NCBI GenBank assembly: GCA_964626065.1
Contig: CAZVDE010000012.1
Span: 1-47,670 of the forward strand
Length of the DNA: 47,670 nt
Reading direction: 5' to 3'
Origin: UBA3910 sp964626065
GTDB taxonomy: Bacteria; Bacillota; Limnochordia; Darwinibacteriales; Darwinibacteriaceae
Shown: piece by piece, positions 39,551 through 47,670 of the stretch
Layout: every line of letters begins with the position of its first letter
Position numbering within the stretch: position 1 is the first letter of the stretch
Notes under the pieces: model-generated
Told to the model about the DNA's origin: nothing
The model's input: only the letters and a program-made list of their open reading frames with translations
Databases searched by the model: none
Position numbers and translations under genes: made by a program

Positions 39551-41557
39551 TTACTGGCCCACAACCTCTTCAAAATCATCTTTGTACTGTAAGAGGAAGA
39601 GATTGTAATAAAGGCCCTTCTGTGCCAGCAGTTCTTGGTGAGTACCCATTTCCCTGATTTTGCCCCGGTGCAGGACAATAATGTTATCCGCATTTTGTAT
39701 CGTGCTCAAGCGATGGGCCACCACCAAACTGGTGCGGTTAGCCAACAGCCTGGGCAGGGCATCTTGGATCAGTGCTTCCGTTTCAGTATCGATGCTGGCT
39801 GTGGCCTCATCCAAAATGAGGACCGCGGGATCGTAAGCCAAGGCCCTGGCGAAGGCCACCAGCTGCCTTTGGCCCGCGGAGAGCGTCGCACCTCTTTCCA
39901 TGACGGGCTCCTCGTACTGCTGCGGCAAATTCTCAATGAACTTGTTAGCATTGACATGCTTGGCCACACTCTCCATGCGGGCAAAATCAATTGCCTCATT
40001 ATTCAGGCGAATGTTCTCCCCGATCGTGCCTGAGAACATAAATACATCCTGCATCACCAGGCCCACATTGCGGCGCAGTTCTGTTTTGCTCAGCTGTTTA
40101 ATATCTTTGCCATCGATGAGAATCTGGCCTTTTTGAATATCGTAAAAGCGGGAGAGCAGGTTCATGATCGTGGTCTTGCCGGCGCCGGTGGCGCCCACAA
40201 AGGCGGTTGTTTGACCCGGTTCAACCGTAAAGGAAACATCGCGCAGCACCCACTCTTCGCCCACATAAGCAAACCAAACGTTTTTAAATTCGATGCGCCC
40301 TTCCACTTGGCCTAAATCAAGCGGTTGGCCCACTTCTTCAATGGCCGGTTTTTCATCGAGGATTAAGAAAATTCTCTCCGCCGAGGCCATCGAGGCCTGC
40401 ATAATGTTGTACTTCTCGGTCAGGGCATTGATCGGCCGGAAAAACTGTTCCAAATAGCTGATAAAGGCATAAAGCACGCCAAATTCCACCGCACCCTGGA
40501 GCAGCCGACCGCCGCCGAACCAGATCAAAATGGCCATGGCCAGCGAATAAACGAGTTCCATGGCGGGCCGGAAAACGGCATAGACATGCAGTTCGCGCAT
40601 GCTCGCTTCATAGTGGTCCGTGTTTACGCCATCGAATTCGGTAAATTTACGCTTCTCCTGCCTGAAGATCTGCACCAAGCGCATACCGGAAATGTTTTCG
40701 GCGAAATTGGCGTTGATTCTGGCCAAGCGCACCCTCGTTTCGCGGTAAGCCTGCCTGGCCTTAATCCTGAAAATCGCGGTTAAAAGCACAATCAAAGGCA
40801 GCGTGGCCAAGGAAACCCAAGCTAAGGTAACGTTGAGCCGAAACATGACGATAATGATGCCCACCACCATGAAAACGTCCCGAAAGAGGTTGATCAAAAC
40901 GGAGGTGTACATCTCCTGCAGGTTTTCGGTATCATTCGTCACCCGAGTCACCAAGCGCCCCACCGGGTTGCCGTCAAAAAAGGCCAGGGCCAAACTCTGC
41001 ATATGGGTGTATAATTCTTGGCGAATATCGTAAATGATGCGCTGGCCCGTTAGGGACAAAAGATAAACTTGCGCATAGTTGAGCACAAAACCAATGGACA
41101 GAATGATAAACAATAAGCCGCCCAGGCGGATAATCTTCTCCGTATCCCAGGCGCGCAGCTCCCGTACTTCTTCCGATGACAGCACAAACCCGCCGTGATC
41201 TTCAGTGCTGCGCAAAATATGCTGCCCGTTTTCCTTGCTCAACTTAAAACGGGCCCCGCCTTCCCCCGCGTCCAAACGGTCCGCACGCAAAAGGCGCAGG
41301 CCCTGAATTGTAACAATGGAAGGGTGTTCGAAAGTGTCATCAACTACCACATAGGGCTTGTTAGCGCCCATAATATGATCGTCAATCGCTATTTTTACTA
41401 AATAAGGCCGTGCTAAATCGGTCACGCTGATTACTAAAAGTAAGATAATGGTCAGCCCGATGATGGCCCAATATGGTTTGGCATAACGCAAAAGGCGGCG
41501 CATGAGCCGCGCATCATAGGCTTTACCCAGAGTTTGTTCTTCGTGAAACTGTTCCAT
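39551..41557 (-). CDS. bmrD: Heterodimeric ABC exporter, catalytic subunit (BmrD/YheH type)
   Basis: A 668-residue half-transporter: six membrane helices and an ATPase domain with Walker A GATGAGKTT (455-463), signature LSAGQRQ (559-565) and Walker B with catalytic Glu584 in LILDEATASID. An ~80-residue insertion between the first two helices (~60-140) corresponds to the extracellular domain of BmrD, whose length is nearly the same. It pairs with the subunit encoded 16 bp upstream; multidrug or peptide export is likely, but the substrate is not shown. Confidence 0.88.
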   Translation of the reverse strand: MEQFHEEQTLGKAYDARLMRRLLRYAKPYWAIIGLTIILLLVISVTDLARPYLVKIAIDDHIMGANKPYVVVDDTFEHPSIVTIQGLRLLRADRLDAGEGGARFKLSKENGQHILRSTEDHGGFVLSSEEVRELRAWDTEKIIRLGGLLFIILSIGFVLNYAQVYLLSLTGQRIIYDIRQELYTHMQSLALAFFDGNPVGRLVTRVTNDTENLQEMYTSVLINLFRDVFMVVGIIIVMFRLNVTLAWVSLATLPLIVLLTAIFRIKARQAYRETRVRLARINANFAENISGMRLVQIFRQEKRKFTEFDGVNTDHYEASMRELHVYAVFRPAMELVYSLAMAILIWFGGGRLLQGAVEFGVLYAFISYLEQFFRPINALTEKYNIMQASMASAERIFLILDEKPAIEEVGQPLDLGQVEGRIEFKNVWFAYVGEEWVLRDVSFTVEPGQTTAFVGATGAGKTTIMNLLSRFYDIQKGQILIDGKDIKQLSKTELRRNVGLVMQDVFMFSGTIGENIRLNNEAIDFARMESVAKHVNANKFIENLPQQYEEPVMERGATLSAGQRQLVAFARALAYDPAVLILDEATASIDTETEALIQDALPRLLANRTSLVVAHRLSTIQNADNIIVLHRGKIREMGTHQELLAQKGLYYNLFLLQYKDDFEEVVGQ

Positions 41558-41573
41558 TTTCTCTCACCTGCCC

Positions 41574-43331
41574 TTAGCCTACACTCTGGATTTGTTTTTC
41601 CAACAGCTGCTTTTCGTGCAGTTCTTTGTACAGTCCCGTTTCCGCAGCAAGTTCTTCGTGGGTACCCCTTTGGGTAATTTGGCCCTCTTCTAACACGAAG
41701 ATCTGATCCGCGCCCTGCAAAGTGGAGATGCGGTGCGAAACGATTATTACGGTGCGGCCCGGGAAGAATTCCTGCAGATTTTGTAAAATTGCTTCCTCAG
41801 TTTCAGTGTCCACCGCGGAGAGGCTGTCATCCATAATTAAAATCCGCGGTTCTTTAATAAGCGCCCTGGCAATGGCGATTCGCTGTTTTTGGCCGCCCGA
41901 AAGCGTCACGCCGCGCTCGCCCACCATGGTGTCAAAGCGGCGGGGAAACTCAATAATGTTGTCATAGACCTGGGCGATCTTAGCGAACTTCTCAATGTCT
42001 TCCAAACCCTTACCGGTCGCGGCAAAATCGATGTTTTCCGCCACGGTGGAAGAGAAAAGGACATTATCTTGAGGTACATAACCGATGTTTTCCCGCAGCA
42101 CCTGCAGCGGTATGAGATTGATGTTCACCCCATCGAATTTGATCATGCCCGGTTGGGCGTCATAAAGCCGCAGCAGCAAATTGAGCAGCGTTGTTTTGCC
42201 CGAACCGGTACGGCCCAGAATGCCCACGACTTGGCCCGCTTTGATTTCGGCATTGATGCCGCTTAAGACAGGCTGCGTTGAACCCGGGTAGGTAAAGGTT
42301 AAATCATGCAGACAAATGCCGCCCTCCAGGCGTTCCACCGTGCTGTGGGCAGGCTCTGTGATTGCGCTGCGCTGGTTGAAAATGTAGTTCAAACGATCCA
42401 TGGAGGCCTTGCCCCGCTGAATCATGTTCATAACCCAGCCGATGGCCATGACGGGCCAGGTGAGCATACCCAGGTAGCTGTTGAAGGTGATAAAATCGCC
42501 CACCGTAATGGAGCCGTCTAAAACAAGGACTCCGCCGTAACCTAAAACGACGATGAAACTCAGCGAAGCCAAAAAGCCGATCAGGGGGTGAAAAAGGCCC
42601 CAGATGCGGACTAAGTGCATGTTTTTTTGCACATTGAGTTCATTCACTTCATGGAAGCGTTCTGCCTCTTTCTCTTCCCGGGCAAAGCCCTTGAGAACCC
42701 GAATTCCGGCAAAGTTTTCCTGGGCCCGATCCGTTAAAAGGGCGAATGCTTCCTGCACACCCCGAAAGCGCCGATGAATCACGCGCCCGAAGCCTATGCC
42801 GATCGCTACCATCAAAGGCAGGGGCAAAAGTGCGATTAAAGTGAGGCGCACACTGATCGTGCGGATCATCATAAAAATAATGATCGTGGTCATGAAGATG
42901 GCGTCCACCGAGTTGACAATGCCCGGGCCCAATGCCATGCGCACCGCCCGGATGTCATTGGTGGCATGGGCCATCAAATCACCCGTTTTGTTGCGATTGA
43001 AAAACTCAGTATCCAAACCCTGTAGGTGGCCGAAGAGCATATTGCGCAGAGTGTATTCCATTTTGCGCGAAGTACCCATTATATGGATTCGCCACAGGTA
43101 GCGAAAGGCCGCGACCACAATAGAAAGGCCGATCATGGCGCCGATGAAGATGATAAGATCCCGGCGAGTGAACTCGCCGGTGGCGATTAGATCGGTAAAA
43201 CGGCCCATCAGCTTTGGTATTACCAGCTGGGCAGAATTAGTCACTAACAGGGCTAAAATGCCGATAATATAATAGCGTTTGTGTTCTTTGAGGAATTCTT
43301 TCAGGCGTAAAAAACTTCTAATGGCACTCAC
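41574..43331 (-). CDS. bmrC: Heterodimeric ABC exporter, degenerate-site subunit (BmrC/YheI type)
   Basis: A 585-residue half-transporter, same length as BmrC. Walker A GRTGSGKTT and signature LSGGQKQ are normal, but Walker B is LIMDDSLSAVD, with Asp in place of the catalytic Glu. That is the mark of the non-hydrolysing site in heterodimers. The GTG start at 43331 has its GAGGG very close, so the exact start is uncertain; a codon a few positions later is possible. Confidence 0.88.
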   Translation of the reverse strand: MSAIRSFLRLKEFLKEHKRYYIIGILALLVTNSAQLVIPKLMGRFTDLIATGEFTRRDLIIFIGAMIGLSIVVAAFRYLWRIHIMGTSRKMEYTLRNMLFGHLQGLDTEFFNRNKTGDLMAHATNDIRAVRMALGPGIVNSVDAIFMTTIIIFMMIRTISVRLTLIALLPLPLMVAIGIGFGRVIHRRFRGVQEAFALLTDRAQENFAGIRVLKGFAREEKEAERFHEVNELNVQKNMHLVRIWGLFHPLIGFLASLSFIVVLGYGGVLVLDGSITVGDFITFNSYLGMLTWPVMAIGWVMNMIQRGKASMDRLNYIFNQRSAITEPAHSTVERLEGGICLHDLTFTYPGSTQPVLSGINAEIKAGQVVGILGRTGSGKTTLLNLLLRLYDAQPGMIKFDGVNINLIPLQVLRENIGYVPQDNVLFSSTVAENIDFAATGKGLEDIEKFAKIAQVYDNIIEFPRRFDTMVGERGVTLSGGQKQRIAIARALIKEPRILIMDDSLSAVDTETEEAILQNLQEFFPGRTVIIVSHRISTLQGADQIFVLEEGQITQRGTHEELAAETGLYKELHEKQLLEKQIQSVG

Positions 43332-43349
43332 TCCCTCACTGCTAGATCT

Positions 43350-43378
43350 AGTATGGACTTTTCGGGGGCAACAATCAA
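43350..43378 (-). promoter_or_regulatory. Promoter of the BmrC/BmrD-type operon with palindrome
   Basis: Minus strand TTGATT (43373-43378), 17-bp spacer, CATACT (43350-43355). A perfect 10-bp palindrome CTAGATCTAG (43342-43351) covers the start-site region and could bind a regulator. No bmrB-like leader peptide was recognised. Confidence 0.45.
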
Positions 43379-43392
43379 GGGCCCTGCCGAAA

Positions 43393-44370
43393 CTACTTTA
43401 GTTGAACGGGCCGCTGCAAGCGGGCAGACTCATAAGCCGCCAAGGCCACCTGCAGCGATTTAAGGCCATCATCTCCCGTCACGCTGGGCGGGCGATCTTC
43501 TTTGATCATCTCAATAAAGTCCGCAATCAGCCCCGCATCCATATTCTCCGTGAACGATTTTTCACTGATGCGGTTTTCCCGGTCGTTGTAGACGAGGAAG
43601 TTCTGTGCGAAGGCGTCAAGATGGATAATTCCTGCAGTGCCCATTATTTTTAAAGTCACGTTGCCCCAAGTGGGATAGGTAGCCGGCCTGGACCAACTGG
43701 GATCTTGGGTAACGAAGATGCCCCCCTCCAGCTCTAGGCTGAGCAGGCCGCAGTCATCAATATCCTCATCGTAGAGCAGGCTGTCAACTTCCGCATAGAC
43801 CGAGACAAACTCTTTTTGGAAAATCCAGCGGATTAAATCAATGACATGCACGGTATGATCTAAAACGGCACCGCCTCCGGAAAGTTCAGGTTCCACAAAC
43901 CAACCCCCGGGCAGGCGGCCGTGGTTCGTGCCGCGAATTGCCAATACCTCGCCAACCGCGCCCCGCTCCACCATCTCTTTGACCCGGAGCACGGGTGTAT
44001 TGTAGCGCACGGGGTAGGCGATCATCAGTTTCACCTGCGCCCGTTCACAGGCGGCGATCATGGCCCGGGCATCTTCCAGTGTGGTGGCAATGGGTTTTTC
44101 GCACAAGACATGCACGCCATGCTGCGCGGCCAATTCCGTGAATTTGCGGTGCAGGCTGTTTTCGGAGCAGACGATAGCCGCATCAACTTGGCCAAGCAGC
44201 TCTTCCGCTCGGGCGAAGTAAGCGGTGCCCATCTGCTCCGCGCCCTTTTCGCCCCGTTTACGGTCCGGATCATAAACACCGACCAATTCCACATCGTCCC
44301 TTTTATGCAGAGCCCGCCCGTAACTTGCCGCATGCATGTGGGCCAGGCTTAAGAATCCTACTTTGATCAC
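43393..44370 (-). CDS. Gfo/Idh/MocA family oxidoreductase (second of a pair)
   Basis: A 325-residue NAD(P)-dependent dehydrogenase. The N-terminal Rossmann fold starts VGFLSLAHMHAASYGRA, with the family CEKPIATTLEDA near 90 and the catalytic-domain GGGAVLDHTVHVIDLIRW with the conserved Asp/His. Substrates in this family are sugars, inositols or derivatives; not deducible here. The GTG start follows directly after the stop of the preceding relative, so they are co-translated. Confidence 0.88.
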   Translation of the reverse strand: MIKVGFLSLAHMHAASYGRALHKRDDVELVGVYDPDRKRGEKGAEQMGTAYFARAEELLGQVDAAIVCSENSLHRKFTELAAQHGVHVLCEKPIATTLEDARAMIAACERAQVKLMIAYPVRYNTPVLRVKEMVERGAVGEVLAIRGTNHGRLPGGWFVEPELSGGGAVLDHTVHVIDLIRWIFQKEFVSVYAEVDSLLYDEDIDDCGLLSLELEGGIFVTQDPSWSRPATYPTWGNVTLKIMGTAGIIHLDAFAQNFLVYNDRENRISEKSFTENMDAGLIADFIEMIKEDRPPSVTGDDGLKSLQVALAAYESARLQRPVQLK

Positions 44371-45372
44371 TTAAATCCCCCCTATTGTCACCGGTTGACC
44401 CGTTTGGGCCGATTCCACAGCGGCCAAAGCCACCCTTAAACTGCCCAAAGCATCCGCCAGGCCCACTAAAGGAGGGCGATCCTCCCTAATGGCCGCGACC
44501 ATATCTTCCAACTGCAGTAAATAAGGGCTTTTGGCAGAGGGGCTTTCAGGCACGGCAACTGCGGGCTGCTCGCCATTAACACCGCCGCCCTCTTTTAAGA
44601 TGGGATTTGTCCGGCGGCTGTCATAGCTGAGCAAACCGTCGCTGCCCGCTATTTCCGCGGTTGTATAAAATTCACCGGGAAAATTGTTCCAACAGCCTTC
44701 CACATGGGCGATCAAGCCGCTTTTAAATCTTAAGATCAGCATGGCCCATTCCAAATGGGCGGTTGTGCGCCCATAGGTGCTTTTAGCATAGACCCGCTCC
44801 ACATCGCCGAACAGCCAGCGCAAATAGTCCACATCATGAATGGCTAGATCTAAAATGACGCCGCCACTCAGATCAAAGTCCGCGAACCAGTCATGCCAGC
44901 CGCTGGGAAATTGGGCGCCGCCCCGGAAGGTGCGGGCAACTGCACCCCGGCCTATTTCTCCCGCTAAAACGCTGTCACGCATGGCCCTATAGGCAGGAAA
45001 GAAACGAACCACATGGCCTACGCCGATCTTTTTCCCGCAGCCTTCAGCTAATCTAAGCATTTCTTCGCCCTCAGCCGCGCTGCGAGCCAGAGGTTTCTCG
45101 CAAAAAATGTGCTTATCAGCGGCGAGAGCCGCTTTAAAGACCGCTTCATGCAGATAAGTAGGCACGCAAATGTCTATCAAATCTACGCTGTGCAGCGCTA
45201 AAACGTCTTCGATGCCGCTGACCGCATCCAGGCCGTAATCCCGCTTCGCCTTGGCCCTGCGGTCTAAGTCCGGATCAGCCACAACTGCCAATTCCACGCC
45301 CGGAATCTGCTGCCAAGCCTGGCCGTGCACCTGGCCCATTGTGCCGTAGCCTATAACTGCTACTCGGATCAA
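44371..45372 (-). CDS. Gfo/Idh/MocA family oxidoreductase (first of a pair)
   Basis: A 333-residue paralogue of the next gene: Rossmann VAVIGYGTMGQVHGQAW, FCEKPLARSAAEGEEML and GGVILDLAIHDVDYLRWLFG. TTG at 45372 is preferred as start because GAGGTG then serves as ribosome site; an upstream GTG would lie inside that site. Two divergent paralogues in tandem suggest sequential steps or a two-subunit enzyme for one sugar pathway (inference). Confidence 0.87.
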   Translation of the reverse strand: MIRVAVIGYGTMGQVHGQAWQQIPGVELAVVADPDLDRRAKAKRDYGLDAVSGIEDVLALHSVDLIDICVPTYLHEAVFKAALAADKHIFCEKPLARSAAEGEEMLRLAEGCGKKIGVGHVVRFFPAYRAMRDSVLAGEIGRGAVARTFRGGAQFPSGWHDWFADFDLSGGVILDLAIHDVDYLRWLFGDVERVYAKSTYGRTTAHLEWAMLILRFKSGLIAHVEGCWNNFPGEFYTTAEIAGSDGLLSYDSRRTNPILKEGGGVNGEQPAVAVPESPSAKSPYLLQLEDMVAAIREDRPPLVGLADALGSLRVALAAVESAQTGQPVTIGGI

Positions 45373-45535
45373 AAAAATCACCTCGCCTTTGCAATAATCC
45401 CTCTTATAATTCGGTAAATATTATTAAAACCCTGCCATCTCCGTTAATCGGTTAAATTATCCGCCCAAGGCTTGGCCACTTTTTCCCCGTATTGATCAAA
45501 TATTCCCCCAAGGGCAAGGCAACCCCGCCCTTTCT

Positions 45536-46342
45536 TTACCTGCGCCCCTTTGTCACCCTTTCTTCCACCAAAGCGACACCGTAGTACAAAACAACGGAGA
45601 CAACGGAAAGGAGAATAACACTGCCCATGACTAAGGACATGTTAAAGACCTGGCCGCCGTAGATGATCAGATAGCCTAAGCCCGCCTTGGAGGCTAAAAA
45701 CTCGCCCACGATGGTACCCACCAAGGATAAACCCACATTGACTTTCAGAGCGGCGATCATGGTGGGCACACTGGCCGGGATAATCACTTTACGCAAAACC
45801 TGGCCTTTTGTGGCGCCCAGGGTCTCAACCAGTTTCACCTGATTGGGATCAACCTCTTGAAAACCGCTGTGCATCATCATCACCGCCACAATAATGGAAA
45901 CGGAAACGGCCATGGCCACCACTGCCGTAATCGTTGTACCCAGCCAAACCACGAAGATTGGGCCGAGGGCAACTTTGGGGATACTGTTTAGGACCACAAT
46001 GTAAGGATCCATGACCCTACTTAAGAAGGAGGACCACCACAAAAGAACGGCTAAAATAATGCCACCGATCGTGCCTGCCGTAAAGCCGATCACCGTTTCT
46101 CCCACAGTCCAACCCAAATGGCGCCATAATTCACCCTGGCCCGCCAAACGCACAATGGCGGCCCACACCTTAGTTGGTTGGGAGAAGATGAAGGCGTTAA
46201 TCCAGCCCTGGCGCGCGGCCAACTCCCAAAGGAGAAAGAGGCCAATCAAAAGCAAAAACTGAGTGCCCCTAATGCAGATTTGGCGCAGCTTCAATTTTTT
46301 TAAGTATTGGCTGTGTTCGGGCGAATAATTATTGTTGGCCAT
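45536..46342 (-). CDS. ABC importer permease (SsuC/ThiX type)
   Basis: A 268-residue permease with about six membrane helices. The EAA-type loop around VKLVETLGATKGQVLRKVIIP followed by SVPTMIAALK contacts the ATPase. The group covers taurine/sulfonate, nitrate and pyrimidine or thiamine-precursor importers. ATG follows AAGGAG; it overlaps the ATPase gene by 14 bases. A 163-bp gap without a recognisable gene or terminator separates it from the oxidoreductases. Confidence 0.9.
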   Translation of the reverse strand: MANNNYSPEHSQYLKKLKLRQICIRGTQFLLLIGLFLLWELAARQGWINAFIFSQPTKVWAAIVRLAGQGELWRHLGWTVGETVIGFTAGTIGGIILAVLLWWSSFLSRVMDPYIVVLNSIPKVALGPIFVVWLGTTITAVVAMAVSVSIIVAVMMMHSGFQEVDPNQVKLVETLGATKGQVLRKVIIPASVPTMIAALKVNVGLSLVGTIVGEFLASKAGLGYLIIYGGQVFNMSLVMGSVILLSVVSVVLYYGVALVEERVTKGRR

Positions 46343-47099
46343 CGATGTTCATCTCCTTCCAAATGGCGGTGAAGTATTCGCGAAATGAGGGATGTTCTCT
46401 GGTCTGCAGCGGGCTAAGCCCCAAGCCGGGCAGTTCAATGGGGTGAATGCTGCGCACAGTGCCCGGCCTGGGCGTTAAGACCACAACTCGATTGGACATG
46501 CTTACCGCTTCCGGAATGTCGTGGGTAACCATGACTACCGTTTTTTTCCGTTCCCGCAAAATACGGGCCACTTCTTCGCCCACCGCTAGGCGGTTTTGAT
46601 AATCTAAGGCCGAAAAGGGTTCATCTAAAAGCAAGACATCGGGTTTAGTTGCCAGCGTGCGGATTAGGGCCACGCGCTGGCGCATGCCTCCGCTTAGTTG
46701 GGGCGGGTAGTAGTGTTCGAAGCCGCCCAGGCCGTAGGCCTTCAGCATGGTGCGCACTTCTGCCACCGCTTGTGCCGTTTTTGACTTTTGAATTTCCAAA
46801 CCAAGGAGGGCGTTATCCAAGATGGTGCGCCATTCAAAGAGATAATCTTGCTGCAGCATGTAGCCCACCCTTTTGCTGGTGCCGCTGATAGGTACACCTT
46901 CGATGAGCACCTCGCCCTTGGTGGGCCGCAAAAGGCCGCTCACTAAAGAAAGCAGTGTGCTTTTGCCGCAGCCGCTCTGGCCGACGATGCTGACGAACTC
47001 TTCTTTGGCGATCTCTAAATTTACGTCGTGTAGCGCTTCCACTTCGCCGTTTAGAGTATGGTAGTTGAGGCTGACATTTTTGAACTCCAAATGGGACAT
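46329..47099 (-). CDS. ABC importer ATP-binding protein (SsuB/TauB type)
   Basis: A 256-residue ATPase: Walker A GQSGCGKST, Q-loop MLQQDYLFEW, signature LSGGMRQR, Walker B VLLLDEPFSALD, switch His in VTHDIPEA. ATG at 47099 follows GGAGGAGG; a frame six codons longer is not needed. Works with the permease and binding protein beside it. Confidence 0.92.
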   Translation of the reverse strand: MSHLEFKNVSLNYHTLNGEVEALHDVNLEIAKEEFVSIVGQSGCGKSTLLSLVSGLLRPTKGEVLIEGVPISGTSKRVGYMLQQDYLFEWRTILDNALLGLEIQKSKTAQAVAEVRTMLKAYGLGGFEHYYPPQLSGGMRQRVALIRTLATKPDVLLLDEPFSALDYQNRLAVGEEVARILRERKKTVVMVTHDIPEAVSMSNRVVVLTPRPGTVRSIHPIELPGLGLSPLQTREHPSFREYFTAIWKEMNIDGQQ

Positions 47100-47124
47100 A
47101 GCCCTCCTCCTTTCCAAAATTCTT

Positions 47125-47670
47125 TTATTTAAATTCGTCCAAAACTTTTTGCGCGGTCTCCGTATCCATTAAGACTGAAAAGGGAACGTAGTCTGCCAGT
47201 TCACCCGCTTCGATCATGATTTCCTGCAGGTGCAAAAAGTGTTCTTCGGACGGTACCGGGTTGGGCGGCCAGGCATCGATCGATTGATAGAGGCTCATGC
47301 TTTTGGCGAGAATGTCAAGATCGATGAGGGGAAAGAAGGGTGCAATTACTTCCGCGACTTCCCGGGGGCTGTGGCTGTAGACCCAGAGTTGGCCTTTATG
47401 GAGCGCCCTAGTGAAGCGCAGATACGGATCGGGGTTTTTCTCCAGTTCGCTCTTGCGGGCGTGGTAAACGGTATAGGTTAAAGGCCCGGCCTCCGCACCG
47501 ATGGAGGCCACGATTTTACCCCTGCCCCGGGCCTCAATTTCACTGAGGGCCGGTTCAAACTGGGCGATGTAATCACCCAGGCCCGCTTCAAAGGCGCCGA
47601 CTGCCGCCTCAAAAGCAAGGCTCGTAATAATCTCCACATCAACAAAGGGTTCAATGCCGTGCTGCTTTAA
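47125..47670 (-). CDS. ABC importer substrate-binding protein, NMT1/ThiY-SsuA type (C-terminal part, cut by window end)
   Basis: 181 residues are visible, read in from base 47670 (LKQHGIEPFVDVEIIT) to the stop. The pattern AAVGAFEAGLGDYIAQFEPA, then ARGRGKIVASIG and YHARKSELEKNP, fits the second lobe of periplasmic-binding type II proteins of the NMT1 group. The N-terminal signal lies outside the window, so substrate (pyrimidine/thiamine precursor, sulfonate, nitrate or other) cannot be set. No TPP riboswitch is visible in this cluster. Confidence 0.82.
   Translation of the reverse strand, partial: LKQHGIEPFVDVEIITSLAFEAAVGAFEAGLGDYIAQFEPALSEIEARGRGKIVASIGAEAGPLTYTVYHARKSELEKNPDPYLRFTRALHKGQLWVYSHSPREVAEVIAPFFPLIDLDILAKSMSLYQSIDAWPPNPVPSEEHFLHLQEIMIEAGELADYVPFSVLMDTETAQKVLDEFK

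Noticed and set aside
1..47670. CRISPR array or phage gene block
   Set aside because: No regularly spaced short repeats and no phage structural genes were found; apart from the single IS the window is ordinary chromosomal gene content.

Overview
The window looks like part of the chromosome of an endospore-forming Bacillota (Clostridia-like). It carries spo0A, ylbJ and an RsfA-like gene, remA, an Asp23-family gene, a Gram-positive PASTA kinase/phosphatase pair and FapR. Most genes run on the minus strand in tight operons, often with GTGA start/stop overlaps. Some features recall Actinobacteria: an mIHF-type nucleoid protein, and a block ordered FHA, PP2C phosphatase, SEDS protein, PBP, PASTA kinase. 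The species cannot be named from the sequence alone.

Left part (1-11.5 kb). The cut 5' end of fapR has its own promoter and a likely FapR operator. Upstream lie yceD-rpmF under a consensus promoter, a patatin-like lipase, and the sporulation membrane gene ylbJ on the plus strand. A long minus-strand operon follows: asp23-fakA-degV(fakB)-recG-rsmD-coaD-coiled-coil gene. rpmB is divergent from it. Next comes thiT behind a TPP riboswitch with a recognisable terminator/antiterminator. Upstream of that is about 215 nt of strongly structured sequence with its own promoter and terminator that I cannot assign (11239-11455).

Middle (11.5-31.7 kb). The operon rlmN-FHA-32 aa membrane peptide-PP2C-ftsW/rodA-pbpA-prkC-rsgA-rpe couples cell-wall synthesis to Ser/Thr phosphorylation. 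An orphan SAM-like (integrase N-domain-like) small protein is divergent from rlmN, and tRNA-Pro(CGG) and spo0A follow. spo0A has a SigH-type promoter and a perfect inverted repeat. The translation/replication operon yicC-mihF-remA-gmk-rpoZ-priA-def-fmt-rsmB-yugP has been split by an IS1634-type insertion sequence. The element is flanked by a perfect 389-bp direct repeat, which reads as a very long target-site duplication. Because the repeat contains the priA 3' end, priA stays intact on one side and a 3' fragment of it remains on the other.

Right part (31.7-47.7 kb). Genes here are a PMR1-type Ca2+ P-ATPase, a TPR lipoprotein/secreted protein, rqcH (plus), an RsfA-like gene with a SigG-type promoter (plus), an AzgA-type purine permease with a SigH-like motif, a heterodimeric ABC exporter of the BmrC/BmrD type, two Gfo/Idh/MocA oxidoreductases, and an SsuBC/NMT1-type importer cut by the window end.

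The strongest candidates for something new are the structured RNA locus next to the TPP riboswitch, the IS with its giant target duplication, the FHA-micropeptide-kinase operon, and the recurring SigH-like motif. All were read by eye; no search or folding program was run.
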